A stretch of DNA of 34,221 bases from UBA7185 sp964606855 (lineage in GTDB: Bacteria; Bacillota; Peptococcia; Peptococcales; Peptococcaceae). The position numbers and the translations under genes were made by a program. Below, piece by piece: positions 15,993-24,154 of the stretch (its first letter is position 1; each line of letters begins with the position of its first letter). Under the pieces are notes generated by a model. That model was given only the letters and a program-made list of their open reading frames with translations. It did no database searches and was not told the origin of the DNA. Location: assembly GCA_964606855.1 (NCBI GenBank), contig CAZSHM010000012.1, positions 1-34,221 on the forward strand, read 5' to 3'.

Positions 15993-16220
15993 GCGGCGCG
16001 CGGACGCATCCCTGATCGCGGTCGCAGCTTCCGAGGGCCCGCGCGCTTTCGCGCAGCCGCCCGCCTTCCGACTCGGGACGGACAGCCGCCGCGGGCTGTG
16101 CGGCCCGGCGCGGACGCTACGTCCGCGCCGGACGCACGGGCAAGGCGGATGTCCGGAGCCGCGGAGGAAAAGGGCGGCGTGCGAAAGCGCGCGGGCAGCC
16201 GCAGCCGGGCGGCGCGGCGA
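15993..16220 (+). repeat. 228-bp structured dispersed repeat, copy 2
   Basis: This is the second copy of the element at 6284-6511, of the same length and orientation. Its outer stem is better preserved than in copy 1: 16036-16061 pairs with 16174-16198 almost without mismatch. The central hairpin is 12 bp (CCGGCGCGGACG with CGTCCGCGCCGG). One T:A pair of copy 1 is G:C here, a compensatory change. It starts three bases after the LysR stop and ends three bases before a bidirectional terminator. Confidence 0.85.
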
Positions 16221-16223
16221 CAG

Positions 16224-16275
16224 AAAAAATCCCCATCCGGCACGGGCATTTGCCCGCGACGAATGGGGATTTTTT
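16224..16275. terminator. Bidirectional terminator between LysR and the FIST operon
   Basis: A 13-bp stem starting in six A and ending in six T (16224-16236 with 16263-16275) encloses an inner CGGGCA/TGCCCG hairpin (16043 offset: 16243-16248 with 16251-16256). It serves the plus-strand LysR gene and the minus-strand small peptide gene, whose stop codon is 19 bases away. Confidence 0.9.
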
Positions 16276-16294
16276 GCTCCATTCTATTTCTGTT

Positions 16295-16393
16295 TTACTT
16301 GCGCTTCTTGCACCTGCAATGACCGACAATCGCGAATACCCCCGCCGCGGCCACAAGCAGGACCACCGCGGCGCGAATGACGATTTTCTTCAT
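16295..16393 (-). CDS. 32-residue putative membrane peptide
   Basis: This short frame encodes a 32-residue peptide with a basic start (MKKIVIR), one hydrophobic segment (about residues 8-23, Ala/Val/Leu/Gly-rich) and a basic C-terminal tail with two cysteines (HCRCKKRK). The ATG at 16393 has a GGGAGGGG site seven bases upstream. The gene lies 103 bases downstream of the aldehyde dehydrogenase gene on the same strand, and its stop is 19 bases before a strong terminator. That placement supports it as the last gene of the operon. I know no family for it. It could be a single-pass membrane peptide that modulates a membrane partner; this is inference. Confidence 0.65.
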   Translation of the reverse strand: MKKIVIRAAVVLLVAAAGVFAIVGHCRCKKRK

Positions 16394-16496
16394 GCGATTC
16401 CCCTCCCAACTCCGTATGACTCTTTTGCTTGTGCCACAAAAGACCGCTCTGCACCCGCAGAGACGATTTTCTCCGGCTCTCGTCCCGATTTTCCGT

Positions 16497-17933
16497 TTAT
16501 TTTGTGATGTTCTTCAGAATCACTGTCTTCGTGCGCGACATTTCTTTCAGTGTTGTCATGATGCCCTCGTTTCCGATTCCGGAATATTTCCAGCCGCCGA
16601 ATGGCTGCTCAAAGGAGCGGAAGAAACTTGCGCCGTTGATGACAAAGCCGCCGCACTCCATCTTTTCACTGACCTTGATGGCCTTGCTGAAATCTTTCGT
16701 GATGATCGATCCGGACAGGCCGAACTTGGACTGGTTCGCGATCTCCACCGCCTCCTCGATGTCGTCGAAGCCGATCACCGAGATAACCGGGCCGAAGATC
16801 TCCATATCCTTGGCGACCGCCATATCCTTCGTCACGCCGTCCAGAATCGTCGGTTCGTAGAACGCGCCGTTGCGATGTCCGCCGATGACGATCTTGGCGC
16901 CCTCCGCCACGGTCGCATTGACCTGCCTCTCCACCTCGATGGCCGCGTCCTCGCTGACCAGGCAGCCGATATCGGTCGCCGGATCGCTGGGCATGCCCAC
17001 CTTCAGCGAATGGATCTTGTCCACCATCTTGGCGATATAGGCATCCTTCACGGAGTTCTGAATCAGAAACCGCTTGCTGGCGCAGCAGACCTGCCCCGTG
17101 TTGTACAGCCTCCCCCAGACGGTCTCCTCGATCGCCAGATCCATATCGCCGTCCTCGCAGAGGATGAACGCATCGTTGCCGCCCAGTTCCAGGGAACTGT
17201 GCGCGCAGTGTCCGGCACAATTCTTCGCCGCGTCAATCCCGGCCTCGGTGCTGCCGGTCAGGCTCACCATGGCCACCTGCGGATGGCTGGTCAGCGCTGT
17301 GCCGACCACGGACCCGGAGCCGTGGACGACATTGATCACTCCAGCAGGAACACCCGCCTCTTCCAGAAGCGCGACGTACTTGGTCAGCGTCAGCGGATTG
17401 ACGCTGGCGGGCTTCAGGATGACCGCGTTGCCCATCAGGAGCGCCGGCGGAACCTTGTTGATGAAGATGTCGCTGGGGAAATTGAACGGGATGATCGCCA
17501 CCACCACGCCCAAAGGCTGCTGGATGGTGTACTGGATGGTATTCTCCTGTCCCGCCTCGGTGCCGCGGTAGACGACGTTGCCATATTCGTGCTTCACTTT
17601 TTCCACATACGCCGGCACGCCGATCTGGATATTGGCGATCTCGTTGTAGGCCTCCCGAATCGGCTTGCCCGTCTCATCGGACAGCGTCTTGGCCAGGACA
17701 TCCTTGTCCCGCTCCACCAGCGCCGCAAACTTGCTCATCACCGCGCATCTGGAGACCACCGACTGCTCCGCCCAAACTTTCTGCGCCTGCGCGGCGAACT
17801 GCACCGCGGCGTCGATCTCCTCCGCGGACAGGCTGGGCACCGTGTCCAGCACTTCGCCGGTGGCCGGATTGACGACCTCGATCACCTTTCCGCTCTGCGC
17901 GTCCTGCCACGCCCCGCAAAATAAACTCTTCAT
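16497..17933 (-). CDS. NAD(P)-dependent aldehyde dehydrogenase
   Basis: This 478-residue enzyme of the aldehyde dehydrogenase superfamily oxidises an aldehyde to a carboxylate. The catalytic cysteine is C283 (NTGQVCCASKR), the general base is E249 (LELGGND), and N151 (PFNFP) and K174 (LKPAS) are the expected cofactor and oxyanion residues. GSTEAG forms the nucleotide-binding turn. Length is normal for the succinate-semialdehyde/lactaldehyde type, but the substrate cannot be assigned. The ATG at 17933 is chosen over upstream in-frame starts because the family N terminus begins there; its AAGGGA site is about ten bases away. It follows the FIST gene by 70 bases and precedes the 32-residue peptide gene in one operon. 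Confidence 0.92.
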   Translation of the reverse strand: MKSLFCGAWQDAQSGKVIEVVNPATGEVLDTVPSLSAEEIDAAVQFAAQAQKVWAEQSVVSRCAVMSKFAALVERDKDVLAKTLSDETGKPIREAYNEIANIQIGVPAYVEKVKHEYGNVVYRGTEAGQENTIQYTIQQPLGVVVAIIPFNFPSDIFINKVPPALLMGNAVILKPASVNPLTLTKYVALLEEAGVPAGVINVVHGSGSVVGTALTSHPQVAMVSLTGSTEAGIDAAKNCAGHCAHSSLELGGNDAFILCEDGDMDLAIEETVWGRLYNTGQVCCASKRFLIQNSVKDAYIAKMVDKIHSLKVGMPSDPATDIGCLVSEDAAIEVERQVNATVAEGAKIVIGGHRNGAFYEPTILDGVTKDMAVAKDMEIFGPVISVIGFDDIEEAVEIANQSKFGLSGSIITKDFSKAIKVSEKMECGGFVINGASFFRSFEQPFGGWKYSGIGNEGIMTTLKEMSRTKTVILKNITK

Positions 17934-18003
17934 ATGCTCGCTTCCCTTCGAATACTTACGCAATGAACGAATGCCGTAAGGAGCTCCCCCGAGCGCACGG
18001 CTC

Positions 18004-19167
18004 TTATTTCCCGAACGCCGTGTAGGACAGCGACAGACCGCCCACCGTGTTGCCGGAATGATCGCCGATGCCGTACTCGCCGAATGTGAACACCATCAGG
18101 AATTCCTTGTCCCCCGTCACGGCTTTGACCGCCGGATAGATCTCGTCTTCTTTTCCCTGCAGAGCCAAGCCGAGCCGCCTGCCGCCGCAGTGCACCAGGA
18201 AATAGCTCTGCGCCTCGCCGTCCATCAAGGCATCCAGCTCGCCGATGGCTTTCGGATTGGCCTCCACCATGCCCTCCGGCTCCAGATGCATCTGGATGAC
18301 CGCCGTCCCGACAGCGAGATTCGCACCGATATTCATGGACAGATCCTCGTTGGCAAACATCGGATGGCGGATCGCCGTCACACTTCCGATGGGATCCTTC
18401 ACGCCCAGCGGGTTGAAGATGGTTTCCGTCAGCAGATTGTTGCCCATGACCTGTTCGACGGATTTTCCGGTCCACTGGCAATACTTTTCGACGGCGGGCA
18501 CGTGGTCGATGCTGACCAGCGTCCTGTCGTTGACCACGCCGGTGATCACGCCGACATGATCCGTCTCCTCAAACTGCCCGCTGTAGAGATTCTTCATCTC
18601 CGCGTCCGTGTAGAAGAATGCCGCGGCGCAGCCGTCCGCGAAGATCTGATCGTTGCAGATAATGCTCCACTTGCCTTCCACTGTATTGTCTGCGGCGCTG
18701 CCGCCGAAGACGGGCACGCTGCCGAGGATATCCTGAATTCCCTTGATATACGCTTCTTCTTCCTTTGGGCTGGCCGTCATAAAGAAGTAATTGGGGCGCT
18801 TGCCCGGCATCTTCGCGGTCGCTTCCTTCGCGATGCGGCGTCCGATCTCTCTGGCCGTCTCCGTCTCGGTTTTTTCACTGCCTGCGACAACCACCTCCAC
18901 ATCGCCGCCAAAACTCATGATGCCGCTGTAGCCGGTCTCGGCGTTCCAGTAACCGTCTTGCGTGCAGATGGCGGCACTGCTCGTGCAGCCAATCACCGGT
19001 GCGCTGCCGACGCTCTTGATGCCTTCCACGATCGCCTTCTGCTCCATGACACAGGATGTGAACAAGAGACCTACTTTCGCCGTGCTGAAATCCGCCTCCA
19101 GCGCGGCTTCCTTGCCGGACGCAAAGCTGTCAGGGTTCTGGCTGTGGCCAACTTTTGTTTTCAACAT
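18004..19167 (-). CDS. FIST-domain sensory protein
   Basis: This 387-residue protein consists of FIST_N (about 25-220) and FIST_C (about 225-370) domains. Recognisable segments are VGLLFTSCVMEQKAIVEGI, PVIGCTSSAAI, VPVFGGSAADN, FVHC-like YFLVHCGGRR near residue 325 and the terminal FGEYG. FIST domains are ligand-sensing modules, often fused or linked to signalling proteins; here the protein stands alone with no output domain. There is no signal peptide, so it is cytoplasmic. The ATG at 19167 follows AAGGAGG by eight bases. It is the first gene of an operon with an aldehyde dehydrogenase, so its ligand may relate to that enzyme's substrate, which is inference. Confidence 0.88.
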   Translation of the reverse strand: MLKTKVGHSQNPDSFASGKEAALEADFSTAKVGLLFTSCVMEQKAIVEGIKSVGSAPVIGCTSSAAICTQDGYWNAETGYSGIMSFGGDVEVVVAGSEKTETETAREIGRRIAKEATAKMPGKRPNYFFMTASPKEEEAYIKGIQDILGSVPVFGGSAADNTVEGKWSIICNDQIFADGCAAAFFYTDAEMKNLYSGQFEETDHVGVITGVVNDRTLVSIDHVPAVEKYCQWTGKSVEQVMGNNLLTETIFNPLGVKDPIGSVTAIRHPMFANEDLSMNIGANLAVGTAVIQMHLEPEGMVEANPKAIGELDALMDGEAQSYFLVHCGGRRLGLALQGKEDEIYPAVKAVTGDKEFLMVFTFGEYGIGDHSGNTVGGLSLSYTAFGK

Positions 19168-19225
19168 ACGACACGCCTCCTTCATTCATGACAAGAACTA
19201 TATAGTGAAATCTTTCGCCGCCTTC

Positions 19226-19254
19226 ATTATATAGCATACCACTTTGCTAGTCAA
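19226..19254 (-). promoter_or_regulatory. Strong sigma-A promoter of the FIST operon
   Basis: Minus-strand TTGACT (19249-19254), 17 bases and perfect TATAAT (19226-19231). A 10-bp palindrome ACTATATAGT (19197-19206) lies about 20 bases downstream of the expected start of transcription and may be an operator. Confidence 0.85.
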
Positions 19255-19383
19255 TTTAAAAATACACCCTCCGCACATTTACAGCCCTTTTCCTGTTTTT
19301 CCTCGGGGGAGTTCTCCGCGCGGCGATGGCCGCGGAACCCGGCGGCCGGCGAGAGAATCCCGCCTGCGCCGCGCACGGCAGGA

Positions 19384-19412
19384 TTGCCATTCCATCCATT
19401 TTTTGCTATACT
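19384..19412 (+). promoter_or_regulatory. Promoter of the CopAmOx-N gene pair
   Basis: TTGCCA (19384-19389), 17 bases and TATACT (19407-19412), with TGC before the -10 giving an extended -10. Transcription would start near 19419, leaving a leader of about 108 bases. The rest of the 359-base divergent gap with the FIST gene holds GC-rich hairpin sequence (about 19317-19340) but no gene that I can support. Confidence 0.75.
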
Positions 19413-19526
19413 AGAAGAGCGGCAAACGGGCGAACAACTCTCTCCGCCCATCCGGCCGCCCCGCGCAAGGACGGCGCCGGGCATCTATCCCTTTCCTCAA
19501 CGCACTTTGCCAAAGGAGGTCGTTCC

Positions 19527-20933
19527 ATGAAAAAAATCGTCGCGGCGCTGCTCGCACCGGCTCTTCTGGCCGGCAGCTGCACCGTCGCCTGGGCGGATAC
19601 GCCCGAGATCTACTACAACGGCAGCCCCCTTTCTCTGGAAGCGCCGGCCGTCCTCCGGGACGGGCGCACGCTGCTGTCCCTGCGCGATGTCGGCGAAGGG
19701 TTGGGCGTGGATGTCGCGTGGGACGCCGGCACACGGCTGGCCACCGTCACCTACCGCGACAACGTGATCGTGCTGCAGCCGGATCTGGGGCGCGTGCTCT
19801 TAAACGGCGTACCGCAGGAGATCGATGTCGGCCCGCAGATCCTCGACGGGCACATCTATCTGCCGCTGCGCTATCTCTTTGAGCTTCTGGACGGAGATGT
19901 CTTCTACCGGCAGTACGGCGACGGCACGGCCATCGTCTCCGTCAACGCGCGCGATTCCTACATCAACTATATCCGAACCCGTGGACAGCTGACCACCGCC
20001 GTGCGCAGCGCGGAGGGAAGCCCTGCCGGGCACACGGTGCTGATGACGCACGACGGCAACGTGCTGGAGGCCTATCTCGACGTGGATCAGATCCGTCTCC
20101 GGCGCACGACGAAAACCTTCCGCCGCGTGGAGCAGTACCAGGAGCCGGTGCTCTTTTACTCCGGCATCACGGACGTTCTGGAATCCGACGGACAGTATTA
20201 CGCGGTGCTGGACGAGACACAGCGCCCCGAATACATCGGGCGCGGCTATCACCCCACGGGCAGCGCCTTCCTGCGCGACATCCCCACCCCGCAGGGAAAC
20301 TTTGACTTTTACGGATGCGAGACGCAGGTGAATACCTTCGCCCTGGAGAGCAACGAGGGCTTCGGCTATCAAGTCGTGCGGGGCTATCTCCTCGACACCT
20401 CCAAGAGCGTGGAGAGCATCCGCAGCGCGGACTATGCGTTTGACGGCAGCGGCAACTGCGGCTTCCTGACGGACGGCCAGCTCCTTCTGATCGCCAACGA
20501 CGCGGCGCAGGGATATCACGTGACGCGGTGCACCTCCGTCAGCGATACGCTGCGCACGGGAAGAATCTTCCACTGGGACGGCGTGTTCTACGTCCTCGGC
20601 TCCGACCGCACGGCAGAGGGGCAGACGGAACTTTTTTCCACCGCCTACACCGCACAAGGGCTGTGCGCCCACGCTTACCTTCCGGTCAGCGATCTGGCAT
20701 CCGCAGGCGACTACCGCTACATGGACATCCGCGACGCGGTGCAGATCGGCGATCAGGTTTACCTGCTCCTGCAGAGCGATCGGGACCGCCGCCTGGCCTG
20801 CTATGATCTGTCCACGCGCAGCTTCCGCTCGGAGGTGCTCGACCTGCCGTACGAAAAGTTTGTTCCGGCCAAGGGCGGCTGGCAGCTCTACTACTGCGAC
20901 GGACAGACCTACTACTTCCTGGCGCTCGAGTGA
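19527..20933 (+). CDS. Secreted CopAmOx-N domain protein, paralog A
   Basis: This 468-residue exported protein has a signal peptide (MKKIVAALLAPALLAG, likely cleaved after AWA at residue 23). A copper amine oxidase N-terminal-like domain follows (about residues 28-140), with the recurring pattern DGRTLLSLRDVGEGLGVDVAWD and IYLPLRYLFELLDG. The remaining 320 residues are beta-rich, Tyr- and Asp-rich, and of unknown function. Despite the domain name, there is no amine oxidase catalytic domain; such domains are common in wall-associated proteins of Firmicutes. The ATG at 19527 has AAAGGAGGT six bases upstream. It is followed by a paralog on the same strand, probably co-transcribed. Confidence 0.87.
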   Translation: MKKIVAALLAPALLAGSCTVAWADTPEIYYNGSPLSLEAPAVLRDGRTLLSLRDVGEGLGVDVAWDAGTRLATVTYRDNVIVLQPDLGRVLLNGVPQEIDVGPQILDGHIYLPLRYLFELLDGDVFYRQYGDGTAIVSVNARDSYINYIRTRGQLTTAVRSAEGSPAGHTVLMTHDGNVLEAYLDVDQIRLRRTTKTFRRVEQYQEPVLFYSGITDVLESDGQYYAVLDETQRPEYIGRGYHPTGSAFLRDIPTPQGNFDFYGCETQVNTFALESNEGFGYQVVRGYLLDTSKSVESIRSADYAFDGSGNCGFLTDGQLLLIANDAAQGYHVTRCTSVSDTLRTGRIFHWDGVFYVLGSDRTAEGQTELFSTAYTAQGLCAHAYLPVSDLASAGDYRYMDIRDAVQIGDQVYLLLQSDRDRRLACYDLSTRSFRSEVLDLPYEKFVPAKGGWQLYYCDGQTYYFLALE

Positions 20934-21075
20934 CGCCGCCGCGCGGTCGTCCTCTGTCCCCGCGTCCCGATGATTGGGACTAGGGATCTTCCTTTTCGGT
21001 CTCAGGCAAAACGGCGTGTTCCTGCGCGATACGCCGCAGGGATCCCGGCAATATACAAAACGGAGGTCTTTGCAT

Positions 21076-22587
21076 ATGTCAATCCGCACGAAAGCATGGA
21101 AAATTCTGGCCGCATCCACCGTCCTCGGCGCCTTTCTGACGGCCCCAGCCTCGGCCGATGTCTCCACGGAGATCTATTACAACGGCGAGCTGCTCCACAC
21201 AACACAGCCGGTTGTCAACGTGGACGGCCATGTGCTGGTCGCGTTCCGCGACCTTTTTGAAAACCTGGACGGGCAGGTGCTCTGGGACGACAAGTTCCGC
21301 ATGGCATCCGTCACCTACGGCAAAGTCACCGTCCAGCTCTTCCCGGATAACGGTGCGGCGCAGATCAACGGCGTGCCGCAGGCGCTGGAGGTCGGTCCGC
21401 AGATGCTCGGCGACCGTGTCTACCTGCCTCTGCGCTTCCTCTCCCAGGCGCTGGGCGGCACCGTGGACTACAGCAAGACGGCGGAGGATGTCGGCATCAT
21501 CCGCATCCACACCATCGATTCCGCCCAAAACTACGCCCAGCGGGACGGCAAAGTGCTCCGCATTCTGCGCACCACCTCGGATCCTGTGAGCACGATTCCG
21601 CCGACCGCTGCGACGGAGGCCGCTTACCGCGACTGGCAGGCGCGAAACAGCGTCTACTTCATGGACGACCACGACAATCTGGTGGAAGTGCAGAGCTACG
21701 ACAGCCAGATCCGGGTCAATGTGATTGATTTCCACAGCGCCAACGTCGACAGTACCGTCTATGACACCGACCTGCTCTATCCGGCGCTGACCAGCGTCCG
21801 GCGCGACGGACGCACCTACACGGTCGGCGTGAATGAGCCGGCGGCATACGATGCCGGCCGGCGCTACGCCGGCGTCGGCACCCCTGCCTCCAACAGCTAT
21901 ACGGACATCGTCGAGACGGAGCAGAGCGACTTCTACGTCTACGACGGGCGCGAGGAGGGCTATGTGTTCCGCTTTGACGCCTCCGACGACAGCGCGTCCG
22001 GCGTCGTCCGCGCCGCGCAGAACGGCAAGGTGCTGGATCTCGGCCCATCCGGCGGAGACAGTTCCGGCAATCTCTATGCCTCCCTTTCGGACGGCACCTA
22101 CGCCTTCTTGCTGAACGGCCGCCTGCTGATCCTCTCCCCGGAAAACGAAGTCCTGGAGGAGACCGTGCTCGCGCGCAATCCCGGGGATCGCTACCTGTAC
22201 ACCTGGAAAGACCGCTTTGTCGTGCTGATGGTCGACCGCAGCCGCTCCTACCCGGAAGTGTGCGCCACAATTTACAACCAGGACGGCAGCGTGGATGCCT
22301 ACACCCGCAACATCAGCCGTATCTCCCAGCCGATGGACGGGGAAGCCTTCTACGATTACAGCAATCTGGAGATCCGCGACGCCGCGCTCGAGGGAGACAC
22401 GTTCTACCTTCTGCTGAAGACGGACATGGATTTCTATCTCGTCACCTACAACGCGCGCACGGACGAGAGCACACGGGAACGGCTCAGCATCCGCGAGAAA
22501 AATTACGACGGCTTTCTCTCCACCCTGGACGGAGTGAAGCTGTTCGCCGCGGACGAGGACTATTTCTACCTGCGCGATGTAGACTGA
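21076..22587 (+). CDS. Secreted CopAmOx-N domain protein, paralog B
   Basis: This protein of 503 residues has the same layout as its upstream neighbour. A signal peptide is likely cleaved after ASA at residue 27. A CopAmOx-N domain covers about residues 30-140 (EIYYNGELL, GHVLVAFRDLFENLDG, RVYLPLRFLSQALGG), and a long beta-rich C-terminal region has no family that I recognise. EIYYNG and the region around NGVPQ-EVGPQ are nearly shared with paralog A, which indicates tandem duplication, but the C-terminal regions have diverged strongly. The ATG at 21076 follows CGGAGG by nine bases. The 142-base gap between the two genes shows only short hairpins and no convincing promoter. An unusually long terminator follows at 22680. 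Confidence 0.86.
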   Translation: MSIRTKAWKILAASTVLGAFLTAPASADVSTEIYYNGELLHTTQPVVNVDGHVLVAFRDLFENLDGQVLWDDKFRMASVTYGKVTVQLFPDNGAAQINGVPQALEVGPQMLGDRVYLPLRFLSQALGGTVDYSKTAEDVGIIRIHTIDSAQNYAQRDGKVLRILRTTSDPVSTIPPTAATEAAYRDWQARNSVYFMDDHDNLVEVQSYDSQIRVNVIDFHSANVDSTVYDTDLLYPALTSVRRDGRTYTVGVNEPAAYDAGRRYAGVGTPASNSYTDIVETEQSDFYVYDGREEGYVFRFDASDDSASGVVRAAQNGKVLDLGPSGGDSSGNLYASLSDGTYAFLLNGRLLILSPENEVLEETVLARNPGDRYLYTWKDRFVVLMVDRSRSYPEVCATIYNQDGSVDAYTRNISRISQPMDGEAFYDYSNLEIRDAALEGDTFYLLLKTDMDFYLVTYNARTDESTRERLSIREKNYDGFLSTLDGVKLFAADEDYFYLRDVD

Positions 22588-22679
22588 TCCCTCCCCGCGG
22601 CTGCTCCCGTGCGGCGCGGACGGGATCCGCGGCTCCGCTGCCGCAGGATCCGCCGCCCGGCGCGCTCTTCGCAATATGC

Positions 22680-22749
22680 AGACAAACTACAACATCCGGG
22701 CCGCCCCCGCTGAGGGGGAGGGCCCGGATGTTGTAGTTTGTCTTTTTTT
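22680..22749 (+). terminator. Terminator with a 23-bp perfect stem
   Basis: Arms 22680-22702 and 22721-22743 are perfectly complementary over 23 bp, with a further CCCCC/GGGGG pair inside the loop, and seven T residues follow (22743-22749). It terminates the CopAmOx-N pair. On the minus strand the stem is not followed by a T run, so it is less clearly a terminator for the histidine kinase gene. Confidence 0.92.
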
Positions 22750-22783
22750 CCGCCGTCCGCGGCGCGCCGGGCGGCTGTCCCCC

Positions 22784-24154
22784 TCATGCCCGCGCCGCAT
22801 CTAGGTCGCTCGTCTCATCCCAGCCGGGCAGCCGCACGGTAAACACCGTGCCCTGATCCAGCACGCTCTCCACCGTGATCTCCCCGCCGTGCGCCTCCAC
22901 CAGCGCCTTGGTGATCGCCAGCCCCAGACCGCTGCCGCCGCTCTCTCTCTGCCGCGAGCGGTCGGTGCGGTAGAAGCGCTCGAAAATTTTGTCCACCTCA
23001 TCCGGCGCAATGCCGATACCCGTGTCGCGCACGCTAAAGAGGAAGTCGTTCCCCTCCTGCCGCGCCTCGATGGTGACGCGGCCGCCCTCCGGCGTGTAGC
23101 GAAAGGCATTGTTGATGAGATTCAGCATGATCTGTTTGAGCCGCTTGGGATCCGCGTAGCAATACTCCGGCGCCTCGTCCAGCTGCACCTCCAGGTCGAT
23201 CTGGCGGCTCTCGGCCTCGGCCTCCAGCAGCATCTGCAGATCCGCAAAAAAGTCGCGGAATGGGATCAGCGTCTTGTCCAGCATGGCGTGCCCCGTCTCC
23301 AGCTTGCTGAGATCCTGCAGTTCGCCCACCATTCCCTGCAGCCGTATGACCTCGTCATAGAGCACCGCGATGTCCTCCGCTTCCAGCGGCTTGTTTTGAT
23401 CCAGGGCAAGCTCCATCTTGCTGCCCAGCACTGTGAGCGGCGTCCGCAGTTCATGGCTGATATCGGCCACCATCTGGCTGCGCAGATCCCGGCTCTTCTC
23501 GAGTTCCTGCGCCATAGTATTGAAGGACCGCGCCAGATCGCCGATCTCGTCGGTGCTGTAGATAGGCAGCGGCTCCTCGAAATTGCCTCGGCTCATACGC
23601 TTGGTCGCCAGGGTCAGATCGCGCAGCGGGCGCGAAATTCCCATCGAAAGCCCCAGCCCGAGAATGATGGCAAAAAGGCTGGTGAACAGCACACCCTTCA
23701 GCACGGCGCTCATCGCCGAGTGCGCGAAATCCTGCTCCAACTGCGTGAAAGAACTGGAAAACAGCGCCGCCGGATAGAGAATCCCGATCCGCTCGCCATC
23801 CATGCGCAGGACATAGCCGCGCTTGAAAATATCCGGCGGCACCTGCATCCCCAGATAGCTCCGGTCATAGTGATAGAGGATGCGTCCATCCAGATCGCTC
23901 AGCACGACATTGCCCGCCTGATAGAAATTGGCCGTCAGCTGGCCCAGATTTTCTACGCCGTCCCAGCTGCCCCCGTTGTAGCTGTAAAACGCGACGAAAG
24001 TCTTTGCCCACTCCTGCAGCGCGATCTCATAAGCGCGGTAGAGGTAGTCGTCGAACACGTCGATGATATTGTCGATGGAGAGAATGCCGATCATGGCCCC
24101 CGTCAGCAGCACGATCAGAACCAGCACCAGACTGATTTTAGTCGTCAGCTTCAT
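22784..24154 (-). CDS. Membrane sensor histidine kinase
   Basis: This 456-residue kinase has TM1 (about 8-26), an extracellular sensor region (about 27-152), TM2 (about 153-173), a HAMP domain (about 174-226), a HisKA domain with phospho-acceptor H234 (DISHELRTPL) and an HATPase domain with NLINNAFRYTPEGG, DTGIGIAPDE and GGSGLGLAI. It should phosphorylate the response regulator encoded just upstream. The ATG at 24154 lies within the end of the regulator gene (17-base overlap), so translation is coupled; an in-frame TTG further out is less likely. The upstream lipoprotein gene in the same operon suggests that its ligand reaches the sensor domain through that protein. Confidence 0.93.
   Translation of the reverse strand: MKLTTKISLVLVLIVLLTGAMIGILSIDNIIDVFDDYLYRAYEIALQEWAKTFVAFYSYNGGSWDGVENLGQLTANFYQAGNVVLSDLDGRILYHYDRSYLGMQVPPDIFKRGYVLRMDGERIGILYPAALFSSSFTQLEQDFAHSAMSAVLKGVLFTSLFAIILGLGLSMGISRPLRDLTLATKRMSRGNFEEPLPIYSTDEIGDLARSFNTMAQELEKSRDLRSQMVADISHELRTPLTVLGSKMELALDQNKPLEAEDIAVLYDEVIRLQGMVGELQDLSKLETGHAMLDKTLIPFRDFFADLQMLLEAEAESRQIDLEVQLDEAPEYCYADPKRLKQIMLNLINNAFRYTPEGGRVTIEARQEGNDFLFSVRDTGIGIAPDEVDKIFERFYRTDRSRQRESGGSGLGLAITKALVEAHGGEITVESVLDQGTVFTVRLPGWDETSDLDAARA

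Noticed and set aside
19527..22587. Copper amine oxidases
   Set aside because: Only the N-terminal-like domain is present; there is no catalytic domain or topaquinone motif.
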